From positions 1-62,046 of the forward strand of contig JAERSY010000025.1 in NCBI GenBank assembly GCA_016845245.1: DNA of 62,046 nucleotides. Direction: 5' to 3'. Under the pieces are notes generated by a model, which saw nothing but the letters and a program-made list of their open reading frames with translations, ran no database searches and was not told the DNA's origin. This document shows, in pieces, positions 27,353-36,962 of the stretch. Position numbers and translations under genes: made by a program. Source of the DNA: Phycisphaerae bacterium. GTDB taxonomy: Bacteria; Planctomycetota; Phycisphaerae; Phycisphaerales; SM1A02. The first letter of the stretch is position 1; each line of letters starts with the position of its first letter.

Positions 27353-29506
27353 TTATGTCAAGTTAAATTGTTGTTTGAGTGCGCGAATCCCTCGCTCATC
27401 ACCAATGATAGTGAGTTGGTCGCCTTCTTCTAAAATCGTACTTCCTCTCGGAACAACCATGTGGCCTCGTCTATGAATGAGTACGACAAGGCAACCATCG
27501 GGGAATCCCAAGCTGTGGATTGGTGCATCAATCAGTGAGCCCGCAGGCGTTCCAGATTGAATGAGAAGTGAGACAAAGTGGTCATCGCGAAGCAAGATTT
27601 CTTTGAGTTCTTGACCTGTCTTTGCATCAAGCCACGTCGACATGAAGTTTTCTTGTTCGACATGTCCTGCAAGTTGAGCGAGCAGGCGTAAATGTTGTGA
27701 TGGGTCATCATCTGGGCTCACGAGGAAGAAAATTGCATGGATGCTATCTTTTTCACGTTGCTGACCAAACGCATTTGTCATGTCAATGGTAATGCCGTCT
27801 CGACTGCGCACGAGAACCATGAGCGGTTGTTGGATGCCTGCAACTCGAAGGTGCGGCAAAGCGACGCCGCCCGTTACTGGAGTTGCGCCGACTTTTGTGC
27901 CATGAAGGAAACCCTCTTCAAGCGATTGTGCAGTCACGGGAACAAGTGATGAGAGTTCTGACGATGCTTGATTCACGATGGACTCAAATGTTGCATCTGG
28001 AGATGCCTCGACAAACTGCGCTGTCGCGATAATCTCATCGAATGGATCGTGCTTTCGTAATCCTTTCTCTTTGAGGATGCCCCTGAGTTCAATATCAAGT
28101 GCAGCAAATCGTTTTCTTCCTAATCGTTCAAAGATGTGATAAATGGCGCCATAACGATCAACTCTTTTCTGCCCATAGATGAAATACCAAATGACGCTTG
28201 CAACGACTATCCCTGTGGAGAAAATGACCGGCAACCACCCCATGATAAAGATGATTGCGATACATGATGAAGCCCCAATCAGTTGCAACCACGGATAAAA
28301 CGGTGTTTTGAATCCAGGGTCATAAGAATCGAGCTTCGTCTCTCTCATGACAATGACAGATAAACAGAGCAGTGCGAACATGAGAAGTTGGAACGCACTT
28401 GCGAGCTTCGCAATTTTTAGTGGGTCAAGGAAGATGATGCACAGGCCAATAAGTGTTGAAGAAAGAATGATGCCAACTCTCGGCGTTCCCCTCTTATCAA
28501 CTTGGTTCAAGAAGCGAGGAAGGAGGTGGTCCTTACTCATTGCAAGTGGATACCGAGAAGCGCTCAGTATTCCCGCGTTCGCAACCGCCAAGAATCCGAG
28601 AATCCCTGCGAATCCCATAATGTAGAGGCCTGTGTTTGAACCAGTAATCTGTGCAGCGACAGTTGCAACGGGTGTGTAATTTGTGAGCGTGCCCGCTTCG
28701 TCTGTTGTGATAAACCCTTGTTCCCCATTTCCAACACCACTGACGCCAACCATGACGGTTAAGCCAACAACGTAAATAATGACAGCCATGCCAATTGAAA
28801 TGAACAGGCCGAGCGGGAGATTTCGCTCTGGATTTTTTATCTCGCCAGCAACACTAATGACCTTCGTAATGCCTGCATAACTTAGGAAGACCAAACCAGC
28901 TGCAGCTAAGAAGTTGCCGGAGCCGCTTGGGCTAGTGAAGAAGTTATCAAAGTGATGTGCTTTTGCTTCGTAATTATTCAGAATGTCCATGCTGCCAGTT
29001 GCGAGGAACCAGAACAGCAAGAGTAATAGAACTGAAACAAAGACAATTTGCATCATCGCAGTTTTCTTCGCGCCAAGGATGTTTAAGCCCGTGAACAGGG
29101 CGAGCAGTACCAGTGCGATGAGTGTAAACCAAGAATCGCCCATGCCACTCGGTAAAAAAATCTGGAGATACGCACTCATGCCAACAAGTGCAAAGCCCGC
29201 TTTCAAGAGCAATGCAAGCCAAATGCCACAACCTCCAATGGTGCCCACCATCGGTCCTAGACTGCGGTCAAGGAAGTAGTAAACGCCGCCTGATTTAGGC
29301 ATTGCTGTGCCCAGTTCAATCTTGCAGAGCATCGGTGGTATGAGGAGCAATCCAGCGATGAGATAAGACAAAATGACTGCTGGGCCCGCCATCTGGGTCG
29401 CTAAACTCGGCAACAAGAAGAAGCCACTGCTGAGCACTGCGCCGGTAGATAATGCAAAAACTCCGATTAATCCGAGTTCTTTCTTAGTCTTTGTCAGCAG
29501 GTTCAT
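27353..29506 (-). CDS. APC amino-acid permease fused to PTS EIIA-like and RCK_C domains
   Basis: 717 residues. Residues about 1-420 are an APC-superfamily transporter with about 12 spans (GVFALSTGAVLSSGFFLLPS, AMPKSGGVYYFLDRSLG, SYAGITKVISVAGEIKNPERNLP). Residues about 480-630 resemble a PTS EIIA type-2 domain with the candidate phospho-histidine in GGVALPHLRV. Residues about 645-717 are an RCK_C/TrkA-C-like ligand-binding domain (GSLIDAPIHSLGFPDGCLVV...EEGDQLTIIG). The two soluble domains suggest transport gated by phosphorylation state and a small ligand. GAGGAG lies 6 bases before the ATG. The substrate is unknown. Confidence 0.82.
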   Translation of the reverse strand: MNLLTKTKKELGLIGVFALSTGAVLSSGFFLLPSLATQMAGPAVILSYLIAGLLLIPPMLCKIELGTAMPKSGGVYYFLDRSLGPMVGTIGGCGIWLALLLKAGFALVGMSAYLQIFLPSGMGDSWFTLIALVLLALFTGLNILGAKKTAMMQIVFVSVLLLLLFWFLATGSMDILNNYEAKAHHFDNFFTSPSGSGNFLAAAGLVFLSYAGITKVISVAGEIKNPERNLPLGLFISIGMAVIIYVVGLTVMVGVSGVGNGEQGFITTDEAGTLTNYTPVATVAAQITGSNTGLYIMGFAGILGFLAVANAGILSASRYPLAMSKDHLLPRFLNQVDKRGTPRVGIILSSTLIGLCIIFLDPLKIAKLASAFQLLMFALLCLSVIVMRETKLDSYDPGFKTPFYPWLQLIGASSCIAIIFIMGWLPVIFSTGIVVASVIWYFIYGQKRVDRYGAIYHIFERLGRKRFAALDIELRGILKEKGLRKHDPFDEIIATAQFVEASPDATFESIVNQASSELSSLVPVTAQSLEEGFLHGTKVGATPVTGGVALPHLRVAGIQQPLMVLVRSRDGITIDMTNAFGQQREKDSIHAIFFLVSPDDDPSQHLRLLAQLAGHVEQENFMSTWLDAKTGQELKEILLRDDHFVSLLIQSGTPAGSLIDAPIHSLGFPDGCLVVLIHRRGHMVVPRGSTILEEGDQLTIIGDERGIRALKQQFNLT

Positions 29507-29558
29507 AGAGACTCCTCACTCACATTATGCAAATTTTGGTCAACTGTGCGCTGTTTTG

Positions 29559-31001
29559 TTACGGTTGGGGCTCTGTCATTGCCATAAAGTCGAGATGTTC
29601 ATCAAGTTCTTCTTCACTCAATAACCCTTCTCTTAGGACGCATTCTCGAATTGTTTCACCACTCGCAAATGCATCTTTGGCTAACTTTGCGGCTTTGTCG
29701 TACCCAATGACTGGCGCGAGCGCTGTCCCAACCATCAGCGATTGTTCCACGAGACCTTCCGCAATCTCTTTGTTCACTTCTAACCCTTGAATGAGTTTTT
29801 CATCAAGCATGAGGCATGTGTGTGCAAGTAAGACAACGGACTCAATCAAACGTTCAGCAATGAGTGGCATACAAAGATTCAGTTCTAGTAACGAACCGAT
29901 GCCACCACTTGCAGCAGACGTAATCGCAGCGTCATTTCCGACGACTTGGCAATAGACCTGCATTGCAGATTCGCTGATCACGGGATTCACTTTGCCCGGC
30001 ATGATTGATGAACCGGGTTGGACCGCTGGAAGAGCGAGTTGAAAGAGACCGCAACGTGGGCCTGAGCCAAGCCATCGAATGTCGTTAGCTATTTTTGAAA
30101 TGCTAGTCGCGATTGTTTTTAACTCACCATGTGCTTCAACAACACAGTCCCTTGTCGCTTGTGCTTCAAAGTGGTTGTCTGCTTCTTGGAATTTGATCTT
30201 TGTCGCTTTGGACAACTCGCGGCAAACAAGTGAGGCAAATTTTGGATGGGTGTTGATGCCTGTGCCAACGGCCGTTCCGCCAATTGGCATGTTTTCGGCC
30301 ATCCTCATCATGGCTCGTTCGGCACGCTTAATGCCGTACTCAACTGATGCAGCGTACCCAGAAAAAATCTGGCCAAGTCGAATTGGTGTTGCGTCCATTA
30401 AGTGTGTGCGGCCGACGGTGACAATCTTGTCCCACTTTTTTGATTTCTGTTTTAGGCTTTTATGTAACACTTTCAGTGCAGGAATGAGTTGCATGCGAAT
30501 TTCAACGCATGCAGCAATCTGCATCGCAGTGGGGAAGGTGTCATTGGATGACTGCCCCATATTGACATGGTCGTTTGGATGAATAGGATCTTTTGCGCCA
30601 ATCTTATTGCCTGCTGCCTTGCAAGCGATGTTCGACACGACTTCATTCATGTTCATGTTTGTTGAAGTGCCTGAACCAGTTTGGAAGACGTCAATTGGGA
30701 AATGACGCATCATGCCATCATGTCTTGATTCATCCTCAAGGGCGATCAACACTTCATCGCAAGCATCCACAATAAAGTCCCGCCGTTGGGGATCGAGTAA
30801 CTTCAATCTGTTGTTTGCAATTGCTGCGCTTCGTTTCAGTAATGCGAATGCAGAGATGACTGGTGCGGGCAGGGGCCTGCCGGAGATTGGGAAATTCAAC
30901 ACCGCCCGCTGGGTTGTTGCGCCATATAGCGCTATTGATGGGACTTCCATTGTGCCCATTGAGTCGGATTCAACTCTCATTCGTTTTTTTTTCTTTGCCA
31001 T
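29559..31001 (-). CDS. fumC: Class II fumarate hydratase
   Basis: A 480-residue protein with the full class II signature GSSIMPGKVNP. The fumarase-type FQTGSGTSTNMNMNEV, the HPNDHVNMGQSSNDTFPTAM region and GRTHLMDATPIRLGQ are also present. It interconverts fumarate and malate in the citric acid cycle. Aspartase is the closest alternative, but the substrate-loop sequences fit fumarase. The N-terminus has a Lys-rich start (MAKKKKRMRVE). It lies 2 bases after the lipoprotein gene stop, so the pair is probably one transcript. Confidence 0.92.
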   Translation of the reverse strand: MAKKKKRMRVESDSMGTMEVPSIALYGATTQRAVLNFPISGRPLPAPVISAFALLKRSAAIANNRLKLLDPQRRDFIVDACDEVLIALEDESRHDGMMRHFPIDVFQTGSGTSTNMNMNEVVSNIACKAAGNKIGAKDPIHPNDHVNMGQSSNDTFPTAMQIAACVEIRMQLIPALKVLHKSLKQKSKKWDKIVTVGRTHLMDATPIRLGQIFSGYAASVEYGIKRAERAMMRMAENMPIGGTAVGTGINTHPKFASLVCRELSKATKIKFQEADNHFEAQATRDCVVEAHGELKTIATSISKIANDIRWLGSGPRCGLFQLALPAVQPGSSIMPGKVNPVISESAMQVYCQVVGNDAAITSAASGGIGSLLELNLCMPLIAERLIESVVLLAHTCLMLDEKLIQGLEVNKEIAEGLVEQSLMVGTALAPVIGYDKAAKLAKDAFASGETIRECVLREGLLSEEELDEHLDFMAMTEPQP

Positions 31002-31003
31002 TG

Positions 31004-32455
31004 TTAGGAGTTACTTTCTTCACTAGTTTCTGAGGAATTTGGGTGCGGGGCAAAACCAAGTAAATCTAATTGGCTTTCATTCAAACTTGATTCAAAGCGG
31101 CTCTTGATCTGTTGAAGCATGACATCTGCAACTGCCTTGTTAGATTCCTTGAGTTCAAGCCAAGCATCAATCCATGGCTCTGCAGTAGGCATCGCATCAG
31201 CTGCCGTATCCCAAGCGGAAGCGAAAATGGCTGCGCGGAATCGTAAAGCGAGCATGTCTTCATCTACGAGCGATTCGCCAAATGTGTCGAGCAGTTGGAG
31301 TGCGCTGACAGCGTCACCAGTTTCAATAAGAAGTGGAACAGTGCGCTTAGCAATTGTTCTTCGTTCAGGCAGTGGCCGGGATTGTGATTGTTCCCAAACG
31401 GACTGCAACAATGCTAAACGGAGTTCATTTCTACCACTTCGCTGAAGCATGTCGTCGGCTCGCAACAATTCACTCGTTGAGAGGTTCAGTCCAATGCTAT
31501 TGACGGCAGCATCCCAATCGGCATCTGAAGGTCGTTGTAACTGCATCAGCGATTTAAATGCGTCGATTGTTGCTTGTTGTTGAAGCGCTCTAAGTGCAAG
31601 TTTATAGAAGTCATTGTCGTGCGCGAAACCAATCAGTGGTGTTGCATATCCTGCTTCTGCGAAACCTTTTGCAACGGCTAACTGAGTTGCTCGGTTTTGA
31701 CTGTGAAGGTAACTCGCAAGTTCCTCGCGGCTCGCTTCACTTCCAACCATTGCTTCAATCGTGAGTAATTCTGGAGTGGTGTCCGTTTTTCGGATTTGAT
31801 TCACAAGTTGATAAAGGGAACGTGCCCGCTCTTCCGAAATCTGATGTGCTTTGAGTAACTCAATTAACGCAAGAGAAGCAGGCGGGATAGACCCCTTTAA
31901 CATCTTGTCAACGATGACATCGTAAGAACCGCTGTAAGGGTGACGTTGGAAAAACATGAGCTCTGCGTTTGCAATGTCAACGTTTGTTTCTTCTGCGAGT
32001 GCAAGCGTGACATACTCTTCCAAGCCAGAAAACTCAATCTCAGGAAGCAATTTTGCGACTGCAAAACGAACGTTTTCATTCGAGTCTTTAAGTAAGTTCA
32101 CTGTGAGTTGTAGCTCTTCGATCGTTGCCTCATTGTCCCGAAGTAATACAGCAACACGTTCTATTCCGAACATCCTGATTTCTGGGAGTGGATCTGAAAG
32201 GACGCTCGGCAACTTTTCATGTTGTTGTTCGATTGAGATGAGCGGCCAGTACGTTTCGTACGTATCTAACAGTCGTTTGCGATAGTTCTCAGTTGGTTTC
32301 GCAACTGGGGCTGGTGTTACCGTAACAGTTGGTTTATTCTCAATCGTGAATGGGAACGATGAACTGTCTTGATGAGGGGATGGTTGTGGTGATTCACATC
32401 CTGAAATCAGACTCATTGAGCAGGTAAAAAGTGCAAGCGTAAGCAGATTATTCAT
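31004..32455 (-). CDS. Lipoprotein with HEAT-like helical repeats
   Basis: 483 residues from ATG 32455; ATG 32467 in the same frame is an alternative. The N-terminus MNNLLTLALFTCSMSLISGC carries a lipobox (LISG-C), so it is probably a membrane-anchored lipoprotein. Residues about 60-300 show repeated helical pairs like HEAT repeats (DPLPEIRMFGIERVAVLL, DSNENVRFAVAKLLPEI, NRATQLAVAKGFAEAG). No catalytic motif is seen. The function is unknown; such repeats usually serve as protein-binding scaffolds. It sits upstream of fumC in the same direction. Confidence 0.65.
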   Translation of the reverse strand: MNNLLTLALFTCSMSLISGCESPQPSPHQDSSSFPFTIENKPTVTVTPAPVAKPTENYRKRLLDTYETYWPLISIEQQHEKLPSVLSDPLPEIRMFGIERVAVLLRDNEATIEELQLTVNLLKDSNENVRFAVAKLLPEIEFSGLEEYVTLALAEETNVDIANAELMFFQRHPYSGSYDVIVDKMLKGSIPPASLALIELLKAHQISEERARSLYQLVNQIRKTDTTPELLTIEAMVGSEASREELASYLHSQNRATQLAVAKGFAEAGYATPLIGFAHDNDFYKLALRALQQQATIDAFKSLMQLQRPSDADWDAAVNSIGLNLSTSELLRADDMLQRSGRNELRLALLQSVWEQSQSRPLPERRTIAKRTVPLLIETGDAVSALQLLDTFGESLVDEDMLALRFRAAIFASAWDTAADAMPTAEPWIDAWLELKESNKAVADVMLQQIKSRFESSLNESQLDLLGFAPHPNSSETSEESNS

Positions 32456-32548
32456 TCGGATATACATGTGTTCGACCGTATCACTATTGTATTCTAATAA
32501 GCGTACTCAGACGGTCGCTATTCGCTTTTCTGATGACTCAGTTTCAAG

Positions 32549-32554
32549 TACAAT
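32549..32554 (+). promoter_or_regulatory. Possible -10 element for the TPR gene
   Basis: TACAAT is preceded by TCAAG, 25 bases before the TPR gene start, in the 123-base divergent gap with the lipoprotein gene. No recognisable -35 was found. It matches the element proposed before paaN. Confidence 0.3.
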
Positions 32555-32578
32555 ATGCGTTCTACATGAGACTTACAC

Positions 32579-33934
32579 ATGGATAATTGGCAAGACGCAG
32601 AACAACATGTTGACAAGGCACTAGAGTTGTACGAACGGGGTCGTTGGGCTGAAGCTGAGCATGAACTTAGGCAGGCCCTTGAGATTGATCCAGACCAAGG
32701 CGATTGGCATTTCAATCTCGGGCTAACTCTAGAACGAACTGGGCGTGATGCTGAGGCACTCGCGTGCTTTGAGCAAGCAGCTCGATTACTTCCTGAGGCA
32801 ATTGACCCAAAACTCGCTGTTGGTGCAACGAGCTTAAGACTTGGACGATTCAGCGAAGCAGAAAAGTGTTTAGAGACCGCGCTATCGATGAAGCAAACGC
32901 TTGAACAAGCGTGGGCGATGCTCATTGATGCTCAATCTGCACTTGGAAAGTTTGATGAAGCAGAAACGTCCTTCTATCTCGCGCAAGACGCGCTCCCTGA
33001 TCAATCAGCATCTGTACTCGTTGCAATGAGTTGCAGTTTGTCGGCACAAGACAAGGTTGAACGCGCCATTTGGTGTGCAAGAGAAGCGATAAAGATTGAC
33101 TCCTCTGTAGTTGGTGGGCGTTTGCAACTTGCAAGTGCACTTGTAAGTTCAGGTCAAGGGCAACAAGCTTCCCAGATATTGCTACAAGAGTTAAGAGAAG
33201 ATCCGGGGAATGTACAAGCACTCCTTTTACATGCTGATGTTCTCGCTGGAACAGGCAGAACTTCTGAAGCGATTGTGAAACTGCACCGCGTGCTCGAACT
33301 CGAGCCCGCGAACATCGACGCGCACATTCGTGCAGGCAATATCGCAATGGAATCACAACGGTGGGAAGAAGCATTTATCGCTTGGGGCCTCGTGCGACGT
33401 TTACACCCATCCCATCCAACTGCGACGCTCCATCTCGCCCAATCACTCTTGGCAATGCATCGTTACGAAGCAGCAAAACCACTTCTTCAAGAGTATACCG
33501 AGCAACTCGACGAGTCAGTTTCAATTGAACATAAACGTCAAGTTGCGGAGTTATTGTTAGCAAGCGGAAATGCGACTCAAGCGATTCAACTGATTGAACC
33601 AATTGTCGCAAGTGAGTTAGAAGAAGCGCAGTTACTCGAATTTCAACGATTGCTTGCACTTTCTTACTTTGCAAATGAACAACTTGAAGAGGGGATATCG
33701 ACGAGCAGAAAAGTGCTTCGAAAAGATCCTCGTTGCCTCGCTTCAATTCACAATCTTGCACTCGCTTCAATCAAGAACAAACGGTACAGAATGGCGTGGG
33801 GATGGGTCAACAAAGGGTTAGCCGTTGATCCAACGGATGAGGAACTCCGCAGACTTCGTTCTAAACTCGTTTGGAAATGGATTGGACAAACGATTCGCCG
33901 CTTTCTATTCAGGGCGAATGCATCTCACAAGTAG
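32579..33934 (+). CDS. Tetratricopeptide-repeat protein
   Basis: 451 residues made almost wholly of TPR units, for example VDKALELYERGRWAEAEHEL, GDWHFNLGLTLERTGRDAEA, AKCLETAL-type helices and NLALASIKNKRYRMAWGWV. There is no signal peptide or membrane segment, so it is probably cytoplasmic. No enzyme domain is present. TPR arrays usually act as protein-protein scaffolds; the partner is unknown. It is convergent with rpsR, with only 27 bases between the stops and no clear terminator there. Confidence 0.78.
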   Translation: MDNWQDAEQHVDKALELYERGRWAEAEHELRQALEIDPDQGDWHFNLGLTLERTGRDAEALACFEQAARLLPEAIDPKLAVGATSLRLGRFSEAEKCLETALSMKQTLEQAWAMLIDAQSALGKFDEAETSFYLAQDALPDQSASVLVAMSCSLSAQDKVERAIWCAREAIKIDSSVVGGRLQLASALVSSGQGQQASQILLQELREDPGNVQALLLHADVLAGTGRTSEAIVKLHRVLELEPANIDAHIRAGNIAMESQRWEEAFIAWGLVRRLHPSHPTATLHLAQSLLAMHRYEAAKPLLQEYTEQLDESVSIEHKRQVAELLLASGNATQAIQLIEPIVASELEEAQLLEFQRLLALSYFANEQLEEGISTSRKVLRKDPRCLASIHNLALASIKNKRYRMAWGWVNKGLAVDPTDEELRRLRSKLVWKWIGQTIRRFLFRANASHK

Positions 33935-33961
33935 AAACAAAAATTCAGAATGACGTTCGGT

Positions 33962-34198
33962 TTAAAGCGTACCTGATGTGAATGGCAAGAGTGCCATGTA
34001 TCGCGCACGTTTAATTGCTTGAGCAACCATGCGTTGCTGTTTCGCAGTTGTACCGAGTCGCTTTCGTGAGTAGATTTTCCCGTTTGGTGTCATTAAACGA
34101 CGCAAATCATCGACAGATTTGTAGTCAATGTAATACTTGCCGTCTTTATCAGTCTTGAGGTAAGACTTTGAAGGATTTCTACCGTATTCGCCAGTCAT
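33962..34198 (-). CDS. rpsR: Ribosomal protein bS18
   Basis: A 78-residue protein. DYKSVDDLRRLMTPNGKIYSRKRLGTTAKQQRMVAQAIKRARYMALLPF is the conserved bS18 core, cited here only as a landmark at residues 25-73. No zinc-binding cysteines are present, so it is the zinc-free form. The ATG at 34198 follows AAAGGACC at proper spacing. The frame also opens upstream at a TTG. It stands alone, away from the usual rpsF-ssb-rplI partners. Confidence 0.93.
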   Translation of the reverse strand: MTGEYGRNPSKSYLKTDKDGKYYIDYKSVDDLRRLMTPNGKIYSRKRLGTTAKQQRMVAQAIKRARYMALLPFTSGTL

Positions 34199-34314
34199 AA
34201 AAAGGTCCTTTCGTCGTGGATACAAGAAGTAGCCCTAGCAGTTACATCGCGAGGGCGACGAGAAGCGAGATATCTTAACAGAGCACTCATTTTGAGGCAA
34301 GTCTTTGCTCCCTC

Positions 34315-34962
34315 ATGTATGCTCTGCATATGGCTCCAATCATCGGAATCACCGCTGACATCATAAAAAACAAGCACTGCGCTGGCGAGGCATACAGCCG
34401 AGCAATTCACATAGCGGGCGGAATGCCCGTCATATTGCCGCCTGAAGTCGGATGTATCGATGCATATGTTGACCGGTGTGACGGATTTGTGTTTACAGGT
34501 GGTGATGATCCCATCATGGAAGCGTATGGCATCCAAACACACCCAAAGGCAACCAAGGTTCATGAGCACCGCCAAGAATTTGAATTGGCTTTGTTGACGA
34601 AGCTCCAAGAATGTCCTGAAGTGCCCATCTTTGGCATATGTCTGGGGATGCAATTCATGGGATTGCAAGCAGGAGCAACGCTTATTCAACATCTTGATGG
34701 CGATGTGCTGTCAATCCATCAAAAAGGCGAACACAACATTGTTGGGGATTTAGGCGATGGTGTTGTGCATACACACCACCACCAAGCACTTTCTGATTCT
34801 GGTTCACTTGATGTGATTGCGCGGAGTGAAGATGGAGTCATTGAGGCAGTCGCAGATAAATCGAAGCCGTGGTACATCGGTGTTCAGTGGCATCCTGAGC
34901 GAACCGAACATGCAATTTTAGGGCAAGCGCTTTTCAACGATTTTGTTGCTGCTGCGACTTAG
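34315..34962 (+). CDS. Class I glutamine amidotransferase-like hydrolase (PuuD family)
   Basis: 215 residues. The nucleophile elbow GICLGMQ holds the cysteine, and GVQWHPERT holds the catalytic His-x-Glu. GDDP in VFTGGDDPIMEAYG and the overall pattern match gamma-glutamyl-gamma-aminobutyrate hydrolase (PuuD, peptidase C26). It may hydrolyse gamma-glutamyl compounds; the true substrate is unknown. ATG 34330 (MAPIIGITAD) is an equally good start. The 3' end overlaps the open frame before ygfZ but not the chosen ygfZ start. Confidence 0.8.
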   Translation: MYALHMAPIIGITADIIKNKHCAGEAYSRAIHIAGGMPVILPPEVGCIDAYVDRCDGFVFTGGDDPIMEAYGIQTHPKATKVHEHRQEFELALLTKLQECPEVPIFGICLGMQFMGLQAGATLIQHLDGDVLSIHQKGEHNIVGDLGDGVVHTHHHQALSDSGSLDVIARSEDGVIEAVADKSKPWYIGVQWHPERTEHAILGQALFNDFVAAAT

Positions 34963-34978
34963 GTACTATACGCACAAT

Positions 34979-36109
34979 ATGGCATTCCCTTCACCACTCC
35001 AAGCAGAACTAGAAGCGTATCAAATCACACTCCCTAAAGTTGACGAAGGTGCTGAACGCAGTGGAGCAGCTGAAGGAAGTCACCAAGAATCGATGCTTGC
35101 TGAGTTTTTGCCTTGGGGAGAGTCTGGGTGTGTTGTGCTTGCGACTGCAGGAATTGTCGAGTTGGAATACGCATCAATTCAGAAGGGGAGTTGCGTCTTT
35201 GATGCAAGTTGCAGGGGAACAATTGAAGTAACAGGCGAAGATCGCGTTGAATTCATGAACAGAATCTCAACACAGCAGTTTGAGAAAATCAATGTCGGAG
35301 ATTCAACAATTGCATTCGTCGTAAACAGACAAGGCAAAATTATTTCGGACGTCGTTGTGCATGTTCTCGAAGAACGGCTCGTGATTGACGCAGATATTCA
35401 TGCGATAGAGGATTTGTTAAACCATTTCAATGAATACATCGTGATGGAAGATGTTGTTGTCAAAGATTGCACACAAACATCGCACTGGCTTTGGTGCTTG
35501 GGACCAGATGCTGATGGCGTAACAGTGTCTTGTGGAGAGCGAATGACACTCCCCAATGAGTTTTTAGGCATACAGGGAGTAAGCATTTTGCTTCACGTTG
35601 ATGAGGTGGTTACTTGTTGGAAGTCGCTTATCGAACAAGGAATTCGTCCAGTAGGTTGGTACGCCTTAAACATGTCAAGAGTTGAGCGGGGCGCTGCAAT
35701 GTTTTTGATTGACTTTGACCAATCAAATCTTCCGCACGAATCGAATCTCATACCCTCGCGTGTTCGATTTGATAAGGGGTGTTATCTCGGTCAAGAGATT
35801 GTTGCTCGGATGGAGAGTTTAGGGAAACCGAAACAAAAACTCGTTCAGTTACACATTGAAGATGATGACGCACTTCCAATCGCGGGTTCTCAATTGTGGA
35901 AAGATGAGACTTGTAGTGGGACGCCCGTCGGCGTTGTTACATCAAGCACGCTCAGTCCACTACGAAGTGGTAAAAGTGCTGTCGTTGCGATGGTCTCTAA
36001 AAAGTGTTTCTCAGATGGAACAGAGTTGTTTGTATACATTGGTTCTGAAGTCTACAAGACGAAGGTGATGCCACTCACAGCAGATTTGGAAGTGAGTCAT
36101 GACTCATAA
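34979..36109 (+). CDS. ygfZ: Folate-binding YgfZ/GcvT-like protein
   Basis: 376 residues from ATG 34979, 16 bases after the amidotransferase stop. The domain FDASCRGTIEVTGEDRVEFMN resembles the GcvT aminomethyltransferase fold. The YgfZ signature KGCYLGQE with its conserved cysteine appears at about residue 262. YgfZ/IBA57 proteins bind folate and help assemble or repair iron-sulphur clusters in certain enzymes such as MiaB, which is encoded 6 kb away. It overlaps the downstream HMG-CoA lyase gene by 11 bases. Confidence 0.82.
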   Translation: MAFPSPLQAELEAYQITLPKVDEGAERSGAAEGSHQESMLAEFLPWGESGCVVLATAGIVELEYASIQKGSCVFDASCRGTIEVTGEDRVEFMNRISTQQFEKINVGDSTIAFVVNRQGKIISDVVVHVLEERLVIDADIHAIEDLLNHFNEYIVMEDVVVKDCTQTSHWLWCLGPDADGVTVSCGERMTLPNEFLGIQGVSILLHVDEVVTCWKSLIEQGIRPVGWYALNMSRVERGAAMFLIDFDQSNLPHESNLIPSRVRFDKGCYLGQEIVARMESLGKPKQKLVQLHIEDDDALPIAGSQLWKDETCSGTPVGVVTSSTLSPLRSGKSAVVAMVSKKCFSDGTELFVYIGSEVYKTKVMPLTADLEVSHDS

Positions 36110-36962
36110 TCAAACAATTGAGATTACTGAAATGGGTCCCAGAGACGGGCTCCAGAACATTGCGACAATCATTCCAACGCAGGATAAGGTTGCACTCATC
36201 GATAAGTTGTCACAATGTGGCTTGAAGCGGATTGAGGCAACTGCATTCGTGCATCCATCATGGGTGCCACAACTCAGCGACGCTGAAGAAGTGCTTGGTG
36301 CTATAAAACGAAAAACAGGTGTTCAATACACAGCGCTAGTGCCAAACATGCATGGCTGGGAACGATCACTTGCGACTTCAATCGATGAAATCGGTGTGCT
36401 AACAGCAGCAAGTGATGCGTTCTGCGAGAAGAATCTAAACACGACGATTGAGGGCTCAGTAAAACGGCTTCAGCCATTAGTTGAACTCGCTCATGAACAC
36501 AAGCAAACAGTTCGTTGCTACATCAGTTGCGCAGTTCAGTGCCCATTTGGAGGTCCAACGCAGCAGGCAATCTTAAGAGAACTCACTCAAACACTTATTG
36601 ATTTTGGAGTCGATGATATTGATTACGGCGACACCATCGGTGTTGCCGAACCAGATGACATTCTTCGATTGCTTGATGGCATTGATGGACTCATTGAGCC
36701 AGATTCATTGACACTGCATTTGCACAACACAAATGGCCTTGCAGTTGACTGTGCTAGAGTCGCGATTCAAAATGGCGTTCGTCGATTTGACGCATCAGTG
36801 GGAGGACTAGGTGGTTGTCCCTATGCTCCAGGGGCTGAAGGAAATGTGTCGACAGAATCCCTCCATCAGCTTTCGGCAGAGATGGGTTTTGATACAGGTA
36901 TTTCTGTTGACGTATTGCTTGAAGCGAAGCGTTTCATAATTCAAAAGATTCAATCGTGTTAA
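36099..36962 (+). CDS. mvaB: Hydroxymethylglutaryl-CoA lyase
   Basis: 287 residues of a DRE-TIM-type metallolyase. EMGPRDGLQN near the N-terminus binds metal and substrate, LHLHNTNG supplies metal-ligand histidines, and SVGGLGGCPYAPGAEGN is the HMG-CoA lyase signature with the catalytic cysteine. It cleaves HMG-CoA to acetoacetate and acetyl-CoA, the last step of leucine degradation. No other leucine-pathway gene is nearby, although the 2-oxoacid dehydrogenase at 12.6-17.2 kb could supply branched-chain acyl-CoA. It overlaps ygfZ by 11 bases and the convergent phosphoesterase by 4. Confidence 0.9.
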   Translation: MTHNQTIEITEMGPRDGLQNIATIIPTQDKVALIDKLSQCGLKRIEATAFVHPSWVPQLSDAEEVLGAIKRKTGVQYTALVPNMHGWERSLATSIDEIGVLTAASDAFCEKNLNTTIEGSVKRLQPLVELAHEHKQTVRCYISCAVQCPFGGPTQQAILRELTQTLIDFGVDDIDYGDTIGVAEPDDILRLLDGIDGLIEPDSLTLHLHNTNGLAVDCARVAIQNGVRRFDASVGGLGGCPYAPGAEGNVSTESLHQLSAEMGFDTGISVDVLLEAKRFIIQKIQSC

